A stretch of 64,000 nt of DNA from Bufo bufo. Its lineage: Eukaryota > Chordata > Amphibia > Anura > Bufonidae. The position numbers and the translations under genes were made by a program. The stretch is from assembly GCF_905171765.1 (NCBI RefSeq), contig NC_053392.1, positions 338,799,010 through 338,863,009 on the forward strand, written 5' to 3'. Position 1 is the first letter of the stretch; each line of letters begins with the position of its first letter. Positions 10,853 to 22,160 of the stretch are shown here, in pieces. The notes under the pieces were generated by a model. The model was not told where the DNA came from and ran no database searches. It was given only the letters and a program-made list of their open reading frames with translations.

Positions 10853-10993
10853 CGCCCTCAATGCCTTCCGCTCTACATCAAAACACGCCATTTCACTTGG
10901 GCCATAACCCAGCTCCTTGGGCAGGTTTTCTTGCCGCTTTATATGCTGCCACCGTCTGGCATATTCTGTCATAAAAGTTACCTTAACAGACAT
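10853..10993 (-). pseudogene. Other half of the split retro-chimera
   Basis: A short frame from ATG at 10991-10993 reads MSVKVTFMTEYARRW, then QENLPKELGYGPSEMACFD, and stops at the LTR-element junction. Removing the LTR element and one copy of its 5-bp duplication joins this to 2660 downward on the minus strand, so the two were one stretch before the insertion; the joined frame still stops right at the junction (GCG-TAA). I do not recognise the protein. A gag-like origin is possible but unsupported. Confidence 0.3.
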
Positions 10994-11031
10994 TTTATAT
11001 TATTTTCCCATATTAAATGAGAACTATTATC

Positions 11032-11371
11032 ACCTAGGGCAGCGGTGGTAAACCTATGGCACAGGTGCCAGAGGGGGCACTTAGAGCCCTCTCTGTGGGC
11101 ACCGCACCCTGGAAAAAGTCTAGGGTGTACCAATATGCCTTGATTTTTCCTGCCATTCTTCAGCACAGGGCGCACTATGAACAGCACAGGCAGCACATTG
11201 AATGTAGGCAGGCTATTATAGCTAAATAATAAAGTACATGGAAGATATACTATATCGGACTGTAGTATTCAGGGTAAATTGCAGTGTTGGCACTTTGCGA
11301 TAAATAAGTGGGTTGCAGGGTTGCAGTTTGGGCACTCAGTCTCTAAAAGGTTCACCATCACTGGTCTAGGG
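11032..11371. mobile_element. hAT-type MITE
   Basis: The 324-bp element 11040-11363 starts CAGCGGTGGTAAACC and ends GGTTCACCATCACTG, i.e. terminal inverted repeats of the CAGNGGTGG...AACC class typical of hAT. The flanks acctaggg and gtctaggg form an imperfect 8-bp target duplication (6 of 8 match). The interior (GTGCCAGAGGGGGCACTTAGAGCCC) is non-coding. It lies just outside exon 3, in intron 3. Confidence 0.75.
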
Positions 11372-11583
11372 GGTTACCTTTGTCTTTTGCAGGACCATGT
11401 AGAATTATAGATTGAATTAGTTGGATTTCAGTTTTATTTTCAACCTCGCTACATAACCGGTCACTATTTTCAGACCATTTTACTACTCGGCATCATTTAT
11501 TATCCAGATTTCTATGGGATGCATGATACACAAAACTGCATCAGTGTTCAGAAGCTGCATCATAATTGACATTACAGGATTCA

Positions 11584-12698
<1,115 letters not shown>

Positions 12699-12709
12699 TG
12701 TATTATTTT

Positions 12710-13120
12710 TTAACTCCTAAGAAAATATAATAAAAATGGGTTATCAGTACATGATCAGCATGGGTCCGACACCTGGCACCCCTGCCGATTAGCTGTATGA
12801 ATAGGAGGAGGCGCTCCATGTGAGCACTGCTTCCTCTTCATTATACTGCCTGTCGTTTCCCTTGCAGTGGTGCCGCAGTGTAATTACAAGTACTCGCTTC
12901 AAGTGAATGGAGCAAGTACTTGTAACTACACTGCAATGCTGAGACTTCTGAGACAACGAGCAGTGTAATGAGGAAGTAGTGGTGCTCAGCTAGAGTGCCG
13001 CTTCTTCTTCAAACAGCTGATCGGCAGGGGTGCTGGGTGTCAGACCCCCTGCCAATCAGATATTAATGACCTATCCTGAGGATAGGTCATTAATATTTAT
13101 ATCCTGCATGACCCCTTTAA
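12710..13120. mobile_element. TTAA-flanked MITE (ATCAGATAT...GATAGGTCATTAAT family)
   Basis: The right end is CATGACCCCTTTAA and the interior has the family core: CCTCTTCATTATACTGCC, a 16-bp complementary pair around AAGTACTCGCTTC/GAGCAAGTACTTGT, and CTATCCTGAGGATAGGTCATTAATAT. Related copies lie at 14833, 16037, 20869, 40729 and 56480. The TTAA target suggests mobilisation by a piggyBac- or Kolobok-type transposase. Left border approximate. Confidence 0.6.
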
Positions 13121-13181
13121 TGCATAGACACTGAAATGTCTTCTTCATAGCTCGCTTTTGCAAACCTAAGATAAACAGTAC

Positions 13182-14799
13182 TACAGTGGCGGAAATAATT
13201 ATTTGACCCCTCACTGATTTTGTAAGTTTGTCCAATGACAAAGAAATGAAAAGTCTCAGAACAGTATCATTTCAATGGTAGGTTTATTGTAACAGTGGCA
13301 GATAGCACATCAAAAGGAAAATCGAAAAAATAACTTTAAATAAAAGATAGCAACTGATTTGCATTTCATTGAGTGAAATAAGTATTTGAACCCTCTAACA
13401 AAAAAAGACTTAATACTTGGTGGAAAAACCCTTGTTTGCAAGCACAGAGGTCAAACGTTTCTTGTAATTGATGACCAAGTTTGCGCACATTTTAGGAGGA
13501 ATGTTGGTCCACTCCTCTTTGCAGATCATCTCTAAATCCCTAAGGTTTCGAGGCTGTCTCTGTGCAACTCTGAGCTTGAGCTCCCTCCATAGGTTTTCGA
13601 TTGGATTAAGGTCCGGAGACTGACTAGGCCACTCCATGACCTTAATGTGCTTCTTCTTGAGCCACTCCTTTGTTGCCTTTGCTGTATGTTTTGGGTCATT
13701 GTCGTGCTGGAACACCCATCCACGACCCATTTTCAGTTTCCTGGCAGAGGGAAGGAGGTTGTCGCTCAGGATTTCACGATACATGGCTCCGTCCATTTTC
13801 CCGTTTATGCGAATAAGTTGTCCTGTGCCCTTAGCAGAAAAACACCCCTAAAGCAAAATGTTTCCACCCCCATGCTTGACGGTGGGGACGGTGTTTTGGG
13901 GGTCATAGGCAGCATTTTTCTTCCTCCAAACACAGCGAGTTGAGTTAATGCCAAAGAGCTCTATTTTGGTCTCATCAGACCACAGCACCTTCTCCCAGTC
14001 ACTCTCTGAATCATTCAGGTGTTCATTGGCAAACTTCAGACGGGCCTGCACATGTGCCTTCCTGAGCAGGGGGACCTTGCGAGCCCTGCAGGATTTTAAT
14101 CCATTGCGGTGTAATGTGTTTCCAATGGTTTTCTTGGTGACTGTGGTCCCTGCTAATTTGAGGTCATTAACTAACTCCTCCCGTGTAGTTCTAGGATGCT
14201 TTTTCACCTTTCTCAGAACCATTGACACCCCACGAGGTGAGATCTTGCGTGGAGCCCCAGAGCGAGGTCGATTGATGGTCATTTTGTGCTCCTTCCATTT
14301 TCGAACAATCGCACCAACAGTTGTCACCTTCTCTCCCAGCTTCTTGCTAATGGTTTTGTAGCCCATTCCAGCCTTGTGCAGGTCTACAATTTTGTCTCTG
14401 ACATCCTTGGACAGCTCTTTGGTCTTTCCCATGTTGGAGAGTTTGGAGTCTGCTTGATTGATTGATTCTGTGGACAGGTGTCTTTTATACAGGTGACTAG
14501 TTAAGACAGGTGTCCTTAATGAGGGTGACTAATTGAGTAGAAGTGTCTAACCACTCTGTGGGAGCCAGAACTCTTAATGGTTGGTAGGGGTTCAAATACT
14601 TATTTCACTCAATGAAATGCAAATCAGTTGCTATCTTTTATTTAAAGTTATTTTTTCGATTTTCCTTTTGATGTGCTATCTGCCACTGTTACAATAAACC
14701 TACCATTGAAATGATACTGTTCTGAGACTTTTCATTTCTTTGTCATTGGACAAACTTACAAAATCAGTGAGGGGTCAAATAATTATTTCCGCCACTGTA
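13182..14799 (-). mobile_element. Tc1-like transposon (DD34E), nearly intact
   Basis: The 1,614-bp element 13184-14797 is flanked by TA on both sides. It has terminal inverted repeats of over 200 bp starting CAGTGGCGGAAATAATTATT. Inside each arm a second related motif (AATAAGTATTTGAACCC at ~13377, and its complement near 14590) gives an IR/DR layout as in Sleeping Beauty-type elements. It encodes one transposase on the minus strand. Confidence 0.92.
13410..14432 (-). pseudogene. Tc1 transposase with one in-frame stop
   Basis: A single reading frame of 341 codons runs from ATG at 14432 to 13410, broken only by TAG at 13848-13850. The N-terminus ([19 protein letters not shown]) holds the paired helix-turn-helix DNA-binding region. 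Catalytic motifs are [12 protein letters not shown] (first Asp), [12 protein letters not shown] (second Asp) and [11 protein letters not shown] (Glu); 34 residues separate the last two, i.e. DD34E, as in Tc1. The stop replaces what is normally a Trp before [11 protein letters not shown], a one-base TGG to TAG change. Length equals that of full Tc1 transposases (~340 aa). It is recently inactivated; flanking frames are otherwise clean. Its role would have been cut-and-paste transposition at TA. Confidence 0.9.
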
Positions 14800-14832
14800 T
14801 CTCCATGCTTTTGGTTGAACTCATTACGAATC

Positions 14833-15254
14833 TTAAAAGGGGATGCACAGGTTGTATATATTGATGACCTCTCCTCAGTATAGGTGATGAATATCTGATC
14901 GACTGGGGTTCGACAATAGGCACCCTCGCCGATCACCTGTTTGAAGAGGAGGCTGCGCTCCATGCGAGCGCTACTTCCTCTTCATTACACGGCCAGTCAT
15001 CTCATAAGTCATGTAGTAGTGTAATTACAAGTACTCGCTCCAAATCACTTGAACCTGTAATTACACCGCGCCGCCGATGTAAGGGAGACGGCGCACAGTG
15101 TAATGAAAAGGAAGCAGCACTGCCTTGGAGCCCCGTCTCATTTTCAAACAGTTGATCAGTGGACATGCTAGGCATTGAACCCCTGCTGATCAGATATTGA
15201 AGCCTTATTCCGAGAATAGGTCATCAATATAAACTGCCTGCACAACCCATTTAA
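14833..15254. mobile_element. TTAA-flanked MITE
   Basis: It starts TTAAAAGGGGATGCACAGG and ends CCTGCACAACCCATTTAA. The interior has GATGACCTCTCC and its partner CCTTATTCCGAGAATAGGTCATC. Same family as 12710 and 16037. Non-coding. Confidence 0.7.
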
Positions 15255-16036
15255 TGATTGTAAGGATAATTGATTAGGAGAACCAGTTGATTTTCATTTG
15301 CTATCATTTTTATCATATTTTTGGGAAATAACTTCCTGTTTTTACTGCTTTATTTAGGGAACTTGTCACCATGAAAATGTGACGTAATCTAAAGGAAAAC
15401 ATGTAACAGAGCTGGAGGAGCGGAATAGATTGGTATATAGTTGTGGGAAAATATTCAGTATAACTTGTATTTTGTTTATTTAAATTCCTGCTTATTCTGG
15501 CCTTTATAGTCAATAAGGCGGTCCTATCAGTGATTGACAGTTATCTCTGTATACACAGCCATACAAGCAAGGCCGTCACTCACTGATAGGACCACCTCCT
15601 TGACTTCAAAGCTCAGAATGAGCAGGAATTTAAATGAATAAAATTATACATCAACCTGCTCAGCGCCTCCTGCTCCCTGCTGTCTTCAGCTCAGACACCA
15701 TGTTCAATGTAATAGTTCCCTTCATGTAATGATTGATTACCAGCAAATGACTTTTTATGGAGTATATACAGTAGATAAGTCACCTTGTACAGATACAGTA
15801 TTGATTTGCAGCAACAATTTCATGTGACTACTCAGATGTTAGACAGACTGGAAATCATATGAACAACAGTAATTTAGCTGGAAGGGTTCAACATGCTTAG
15901 GAATCAGTCTTGAGAAACCTCTCACAAAGAAACACTTGTTGTGTATACATATTGCAAAGACTTCAAATAATTTTGGAGAAAAAATAATCTGGATGGAGCC
16001 TACTAAAGAGTGACTATTCCAATTTTTTATATCAAA
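15255..16036. other. Intronic sequence with a small inverted repeat
   Basis: The stretch 15473-15640 contains a broken inverted repeat (AAATTCCTGCTTATTCTGGC... and GCTCAGAATGAGCAGGAATTT; CAATAAGGCGGTCCTATCAGTG and CACTGATAGGACCACCTCCTTG), a decayed MITE of ~170 bp. Nothing else is recognisable. Confidence 0.5.
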
Positions 16037-16466
16037 TTAAAGGGGTTCAGTACCTATTTATGACGATGATCTATCCTTTGTATAGAGCATCAGCATCTGA
16101 TCGGCGGGGGTTCGACACGCCTGACCCCACCAATCAGCTGTTTGAGAAAGCAGCAGCGCTCGCAGCAGCGCTCGCAGTAGTGTCGCGGTTTTCTGTTGGT
16201 TTCCCACAGGCCAGTGACGTCAATACTATTATCACCGGCCTGGGTACGGCTCAGTTCACTTCAATGGGGATGAACTGCGTCTAGGCAAGTGATAATTGTC
16301 ATGACGTCATTGTCCAGCGAGAAGGCCACGGCAATACTGCAAGCGCCGCTGCCTTCTCAAACAACTGAATGGCGGGGGTCCCGGGTGTAGGACCGCTGCT
16401 ATCAGATGCTAATGATCTATCCAAAGGATAGATTATCCATAATAAAAAGGTACAGAACCCCTTTAA
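16037..16466. mobile_element. TTAA-flanked MITE, well preserved
   Basis: Perfect TTAA on both sides (16037-16040, 16463-16466) and inverted ends TTAAAGGGGTTCAGTACC / GGTACAGAACCCCTTTAA. Subterminal pairs (CTATCCTTTGTATAG / CTATCCAAAGGATAG) extend the hairpin. Non-coding; the open frame inside is fortuitous. TTAA duplication points to a piggyBac/Kolobok-type source. Confidence 0.8.
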
Positions 16467-16678
16467 GATTTCCAAAAGGACACCTGCTAAACCTGTAAAG
16501 CTTTGTAAAATTTAAATTCTTCATGCAGAACTGAAAATTGGCTTTCCTTCAACTGGGGGCAAAGATTCACTGCCTTAGCTCTGTGCTTAAGTACCCTGGA
16601 TGAAGTGGGGATGGCTTGTTGGCATCAAAGTTGCATTCCCCACCAGCTACCCTTTTGCCTTATGCCAGGAACATATTT

Positions 16679-17835
16679 CTTTTTGTCACGGCTGAGGATG
16701 GGGAAAACCCTCAGCCGTGCGATGCCTGAAAATGTTAGTGGCTGCTCGGCCAGGACGACAGAAATAAGGAGCAGGTCACCTCCTAGAGCTTCCCAAATCT
16801 GACCCTGACTCCTAGCTGCATGAGCCGACCTTGAAGGTAGGAGGGCTCATGCTCAGGAACCTCGGATCCCTACTGACCCTCCGCCGATCCCTGAGCTAGG
16901 AGCTGGGTAGACATCCCGTTCCTCCTGGACACGGAGGAACAGGAGTCTCACTGGCCAAGCTGCAAGAAAACAGGATACAAAAACAGACTTATGGATATGG
17001 CAGGTGAACTACACAAGTTCCACCTACCTGCCACAGCCTTGCGGACTGGATCCCTGTGCTGACACGCTGATGTCCACACAATACTTAAAATGACACAGCC
17101 AACACACATACAGACAGGAACCCAGATCCATAGCTGCATTAAATAACAAAAGGAAAACAACATCAAATTAACATCACATAAAAACATTTGCTATGACCAC
17201 AAGGGTGGCCCTCACTGGCAGATGGTATTAGGTAGGAGGATGACTCCAGCAGACCATAGCTGAAGTACCTCTCTGACTACTGCTCTCAGCAGAGGCTATA
17301 TAGGCCCAAGTAGCCACACCCACACAGACACACCCAGTGCTCACAGTCTAGGAAGGGAATTAACCCTTCTCACACCAGGGAAGGGAAGACTGCAACTTAA
17401 AGGGAAATACGCACACAATTACACTGCAGCTGTTACCGCAGGCAACGACATGCGTGGCAACCGTGCCCTGGGAGTCAGCCAGAAGGCCGAGACACTGTCA
17501 CCACATGTACACAATAAGACGTTGCCTCGGGCAGCCACAAGTGAAGGGAAAATGTCAGTGCACACACACAAACCTCGTGCACGCCAAACCTATAAAAAGG
17601 CACACCTACAAAGACAGGTTGCCAGGTGCAACCGCATGCAGATTGCAGCAAGCTGCCAAGCAACAGCTCAGGCTGCTATGCTGCCAAGTACATCATAAGA
17701 ACATGTTGCCAACGGCAACCACAAGTGAGGCAACATACAAGCGGCCCTCACCTGTGGTTGAAACAACCACACGAGACAGCAGGCAACAGCATGCAGTTTA
17801 GGAGTCACGACCATGACCATGGTCGTGACACTTTT
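16679..17835. mobile_element. Solo LTR with perfect 5-bp target duplication
   Basis: The 1,147-bp sequence 16684-17830 begins TGTCACGGCTGAGG and ends ATGGTCGTGACA (TG...CA, with TGTCACG/CGTGACA inverted ends). It is bounded by ctttt at 16679-16683 and 17831-17835. There is no interior, so it arose by recombination between two LTRs of an LTR retroelement. Short local inverted repeats lie near the end (GAGTCACGACCATGACCATGGTCGTGAC). The family cannot be named from the LTR alone. Confidence 0.85.
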
Positions 17836-18413
17836 ACACAGTAAAAAGTGAAATAGCACTACCTTATTTGTTCCTCAATCCAGCAACTTGGTGCTCAGCA
17901 TGAAGTGGTGGTGCTCACAGTGGTGCTCAGCATGAAGGCAAACCGTAATCCACAACTCAAAAGAGATGAAATGTGGCACTCACCACATGATGAACATTCA
18001 AGCTTTTATTAATCCATCAACTGTCCATTAAAACACAAGACACAAGGATGGGGAATACGGTAAAGGGGACAGCAGTTTCATGATAATATGCTTCTACGGA
18101 CCTCTAAACATGGGGGACGCAAGCGCGTTATTATACACACGCATGCTAGTGATGTCACTCCACTTGACACAAGTACAAATACACAATACTAAAAACTATT
18201 TCCCAAATGATATACTGCACAGAAAGATTCTACAAATACACAGAGATCATTTCCATCACTTAATCCTAATTATCCCATAGCACTAGAGTAGATCCAAGCC
18301 AGCTCTATGGAGCAGGATCCTCTGCTGATCCCCTGCCAGAATCGACAGAGGATTCTACTCTAAAGAGAGGTGGCTTGGATCATCCACTCTAATGCTATGG
18401 GATCATTAGGTTT
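17836..18413. other. Intron with a short decayed hairpin
   Basis: At 18268-18393, CCCATAGCACTAGAGTAGATCC pairs with GGATCATCCACTCTAATGCTATGGG across ~80 bp, a probable small MITE. A GTGGTGCTCA repeat occurs near 17908-17935. No genes seen. Confidence 0.4.
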
Positions 18414-18597
18414 AGGCTACTTTCCCACTAGCGTTGTTTAAATCCGGTGTTCAATTCCGACACCGGAACTGCCCGCCGGATCCGTAAAAACGGATTACAT
18501 TTGAATCCTGATTAGGATTTTGATCACAATGAAAAAATGCATTGGAAAAAACGGATCCGCCATTTATGGACTAACTTTTTTTTCACATTTTTCGGCT
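18414..18597. mobile_element. 5' end of a 'ggctactttcacac' MITE, interrupted
   Basis: TTTAGGCTACTTTCCCACTAGCG is the left terminal repeat of the family whose complete copy is 20945-21440. It is cut after ~180 bp by the large TTAA element at 18598; the right half is not found nearby. Confidence 0.6.
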
Positions 18598-20868
18598 TTA
18601 ACCGCCTCCGGACCGCCTAACGCAGGATCGCGTTCCGGAGGCGGCAGCCCTGTGCACAGTCACGCATATACGCGTCATCTCGCGAGACGCGAGATTTCCT
18701 GTGAACGCGCGCACACAGGCGCGCGCGTTCACAGGATCGGAAGGTAAGCGAGTGGATCTCCAGCCTGCCAGCGGCGATCGTTCTCTGGCAGGCTGGAGAT
18801 GTGATTTTTTTAACCCCTAACAGGTATATTAGACGCTGTTTTGATAACAGCGTCTAATATACCTGCTACCTGGTCCTCTGGTGGTCCCTTTTGTTTGGAT
18901 CGACCACCAGAGGACACAGGTAGCTCAGTAATATGTAGCACCAAGCACCACTACACTACACCCCCCCCCCCCCCTGTCACTTATTAACCGCTTATTCACC
19001 CTTGATCACCCCTGATCACCCCATATAGACTCCCTGATCACCCCCCTGTCATTGATCACCCCCCTGTAAGGCTCCATTCAGACGTCCGTATGATTTTTAC
19101 GGATCCACTGATACATGGATCGGATCCGCAAAACGCATACGGACGTCTGAATGGAGCCTTACAGGGGGGTGATCAATGACGGGGGTGATCACCCCATATA
19201 GACTCCCTGATCACCCCCCTGTCATTGATCACCCCCCTGTCATTGATCACCCCCCTGTAAGGCTGCATTCAGATGTCCGTATGTTTTTTACGGATCCACA
19301 AAACACATACAGACGTCTGAATGGAGCCTTATAGGGGGGTGATCAATGACAGGGGGGTGATCACCCCATATAGACTCCCTGATCACCCCCCTGTCATTGA
19401 TCACCCCCCCTGTCATTGATCACCCCCCTGTAAGGCTCCATTCAGACATTTTTTTGGCCCAAGTTAGCGGAAATTTTTTTTTTTTTTCTTACAAAGTCTC
19501 ATATTCCACTAACTTGTGTCAAAAAATAAAATCTCACATGAACTCACCATACCCCTCACGGAATCCAAATGCGTAAAATTTAGACATTTATATTCCAGAC
19601 TTCTTCTCGCGCTTTAGGGCCCCTAGAATGCCAGGGCAGTATAAATACCCCACATGTGACCCCATTTCGGAAAGAAGACACCCCAAGGTATTCGCTGAGG
19701 GGCATATTGAGTCCATATAAGATTGAAATTTTTGTCCCAAGTTAGCGGAAAGGGAGACTTTGTAAGAAAAAAAAATAAAAAATCAATTTCCACTGACTTG
19801 TGCCAAAAAAATAAAATTTCTATGAACTCGCCATGCCCCTCATTGAATACCTTGGGGTGTTTTCTTTCCAAAATGGGGTCACATGTGGGGTATTTATACT
19901 GCCCTGGCTTTTTAGGGGCCCTAAAGCGTGAGAAGAAGTCTGGGATCCAAATGTCTAAAAATGCCCTCATAAAAGGAATGTGGGCCCCTTTGCGCATCTA
20001 GGCTGCAAAAAAGTGTCACACATCTGGTATCGCCGTACTCAGGAGAAGTTGGGCAATGTGTTCTGGGGTGTCATTTTACATATACCCATGCTGGGTGAGA
20101 TTAATATCTTGGTCAAATGCCAACTTTGTATAAAAAATGGGAAAAGTTGTCTTTTGCCGAGATATTTCTCTCACCCAGCATGAGTATATGTAAAAAGACA
20201 CCCCAAAACACATTGCCCAACTTCTCCTGAATACTGCGATACCACATGTGTGACACTTTTTTGCAGCCTAGGTGGGCAAAGGGGCCCACATTCCAAAGAG
20301 CACCTTTCGGATTTCACAGGTCATTTACCTACTTACCACACATTAGGGCCCCTAGAATGCCAGGGCAGTATAACTACCCCACAAGTGACCCCATTTTGGA
20401 AAGAAGACACCCCAAGGTATTCCGTGAGGGGCATGGCGAGTTCCTAGAATTTTTTATTTTTTGTCACAAGTTAGCGGAAAATGATGATTTATTTTTTTCT
20501 TACAAAGTCTCATATTCCACTAACTGAACTCACTATGCCCATCAGCGAATACCTTGGGGTGTCTTCTTTCCAAAATGGGGTCACTTGTGGGGTAGTTATA
20601 CTGCCCTGGGATTCTAGGGGCCTGAAATCTGTAAAAAATGGCCGGTGAAATCCGAAAGGTGCTCTTTGGAATGTGGGCCCCTTTGCCCACCTAGGCTGCA
20701 AAAAAGTGTCACACATGTGGTATCTCCGTACTCAGTAGAAGTTGGGCAATGTGTATTGGGGTGTCATTTTACATATACCCATGCTGGGTGAGAGAAATAT
20801 CTTGGCAAAAGACAACTTTTCCCATTTTTTTATACAAAGTTGGCATTTGACCAAGATATTTATCTCAC
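18598..20868 (+). mobile_element. Large TTAA element, copy B (left arm, truncated)
   Basis: It begins TTAACCGCCTCCGGACCGCC. Then come a GC-rich block with CGCG repeats, three successive near-perfect hairpins (18756-18800; 18822-18864; 18871-18915), a C-run (18960-18974), several 18-bp GATCACCCCCCTGTCATT units, two copies of a ~95-bp hairpin (GCTCCATTCAGACGTCCGTAT...), and then long A/T-rich repeats with inverted copies of GGTATTCGCTGAGGGGCAT and ACACCCCAAAACACATT. No coding capacity. The same order is found inverted in 26169-30328 and again at 63364. It stops abruptly inside a repeat (...ATTTATCTCAC) where an unrelated MITE fragment begins. Confidence 0.75.
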
Positions 20869-21625
20869 GGTTTGAGAAAGCATCGATGCTTGCAGTAGCG
20901 CCGGTGCATTCTCCTCGCTTCCCAAGCACAACACTGTCCATTTCAGGCTACTTTCACACTAGCGTTCGGGGCTCCGCTTGTGAGCTCCGTTTGAAGGGGC
21001 TCACAAGCGGCCCCGAACGCATCCATACTGCCCTAATGCATTCTGAGCGGATCCGCGTCCAGAATGCATCAGTCTGGCAGCGTTCAGCCTCCGCTCCGCT
21101 CAACAAGCTGACATCTGAACGCTGCTTGCAGCGTTCGGGTGTCCGCCTGGCCGTGCAGAGGCAAACGGATCCGTCCAGACTTACAATGTAAGTCAATGGG
21201 GACGGATCCGTTTGAATTTGACACTATATGGCTCAATTTTCAAACGGATCCGTCCCCCATTGACTTTCAATGTAAAGTCTGGACGGATCCGTCTGAAGCT
21301 ACTTTCACACTTAGAATTTTTTCTACAATATAATGCAGACGGATCCGTTCTGAACGGATCCCAAGTCTGCATTATATGAGCGGATCCGTCTGGGCAGACC
21401 CCAGACGGATCCGCTCTGAACGCTAGTGTGAAAGTAGCCTCATAGCGGCTGTGCTTGGCATCACAGCTCAGCCCCATTCACTTCAATGGGGCTGAGCTGT
21501 GTCAAGGCCATGTGACCGATAAACGTGATGTCACGTAGCCTAGGGAAATCTGCAAGAAGGTCGCAGTGCTACTGCAAGCCCTGGTGTCTACTCAAACAGC
21601 TAATAAGTCATCATCAAAAATATCT
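20869..21625. mobile_element. TTAA-type MITE fragment, interrupted by a second MITE
   Basis: The left part (20869-20944, GGTTTGAGAAAGCATCGATGC) and right part (21441-~21625, CATAGCGGCTGTGCTTGGCATC, CAGCTCAGCCCCATTCACTTC) match the family at 40729-41102 and flank the nested element at 20945-21440. The outer left end is missing, having been lost at the junction with copy B. Confidence 0.6.
20945..21440. mobile_element. 'aggctactttcacactagcg' hairpin MITE
   Basis: Inverted ends are AGGCTACTTTCACACTAGCGTTC and GAACGCTAGTGTGAAAGTAGCCT. The interior is full of ACGGATCCGTC units in both orientations. Non-coding. It is nested in the preceding MITE. End structure is hAT-like, but no clear 8-bp duplication is visible. 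Confidence 0.75.
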
Positions 21626-21804
21626 CTGAAAACCTATTTAAACCAGTTTATTCAATCACTTATTCAAAGTAATGTGACTACTGACTGAGCCATACTTTTT
21701 TTGGTTTGGAAAAAATATAAAATTCAATCAAATGTTTGAAAGAAAATGGATCAAAAAGCTTCATTATAGGAAGCAACATGAAATTATCTGACTCCCTACT
21801 CATT

Positions 21805-22160
21805 TAGGCTGGTTTCACACTAGCGGCAGGGGAGTCCGGCAGGCGAACAGCCTGTCGGATCCATCCTGCCGCTAGTTCACTGCTCCATCCCCATTGACTA
21901 TAATAGGGGCGGGGGCGGAGTTCCGTCAGCAGCACGGCGAAAGGCAGCCAGACTAAATGTACGACATGCAGTACTTTTAGTCCGGCTGCCTCTCGCCGTG
22001 CGCTGCCGTCGGAACTCCGCCCCCGCCCCGATTATAGTCAATAGGGACAGAGCGGCAATCCGGGGGCACACGTGAACTAGCGGCAGGACGGATTCGACAA
22101 GCTGTTCACCCGCCGAAACAGCCTGCCGGACTCCCCTGCCGCTAATGTGAAAGTACCCTT
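21805..22160. mobile_element. Hairpin MITE ('ggctggtttcacactagcgg')
   Basis: Arms of ~165 bp: TAGGCTGGTTTCACACTAGCGG / CCGCTAATGTGAAAGTACCCTTA. Inner GGGGCGGAGTTCCG and CGGAACTCCGCCCC also pair. Flanking tactcatt / tactcctt is a plausible imperfect 8-bp duplication (hAT class). Confidence 0.75.

Larger units (their letters stand above)
2661..10857 (+). mobile_element. Complete LTR retrotransposon, gag-only, 2.04-kb LTRs
   Basis: Two nearly identical direct repeats (2666-4708, 2043 bp; 8806-10852, 2047 bp) begin TGTTGAGGAACGG and end CCCTTTACA (TG...CA). They are flanked by the 5-bp target duplication cgccc at 2661-2665 and 10853-10857. The 4,097-bp interior has a primer-binding-like TGGCGAGCCAGG two bases after the 5' LTR, a gag-like gene at 5099-6268 and a purine tract just before the 3' LTR. 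No protease, reverse transcriptase, RNase H or integrase is visible, so the element must be mobilised in trans. Side-by-side reading shows about five substitutions and two 2-bp length differences between LTRs, i.e. roughly 0.25 % divergence, implying recent insertion. It lies antisense to CDK19, in intron 3. Confidence 0.93.

Noticed and set aside
8811..10993. Tyr/Cys-rich open frames repeated in both LTRs (e.g. MPPYICPLYAPDICEG)
   Set aside because: They come from the TATA-rich alternating repeat in the LTR U3; identical in both LTRs only because the LTRs are copies.
19623..20716. Several open frames containing similar peptides (e.g. GQRGPHSKEH, ILERKHPKVF)
   Set aside because: The same peptides recur on both strands because the underlying repeat is inverted and reiterated (also 26639-28374); this is repeat structure, not a protein family.
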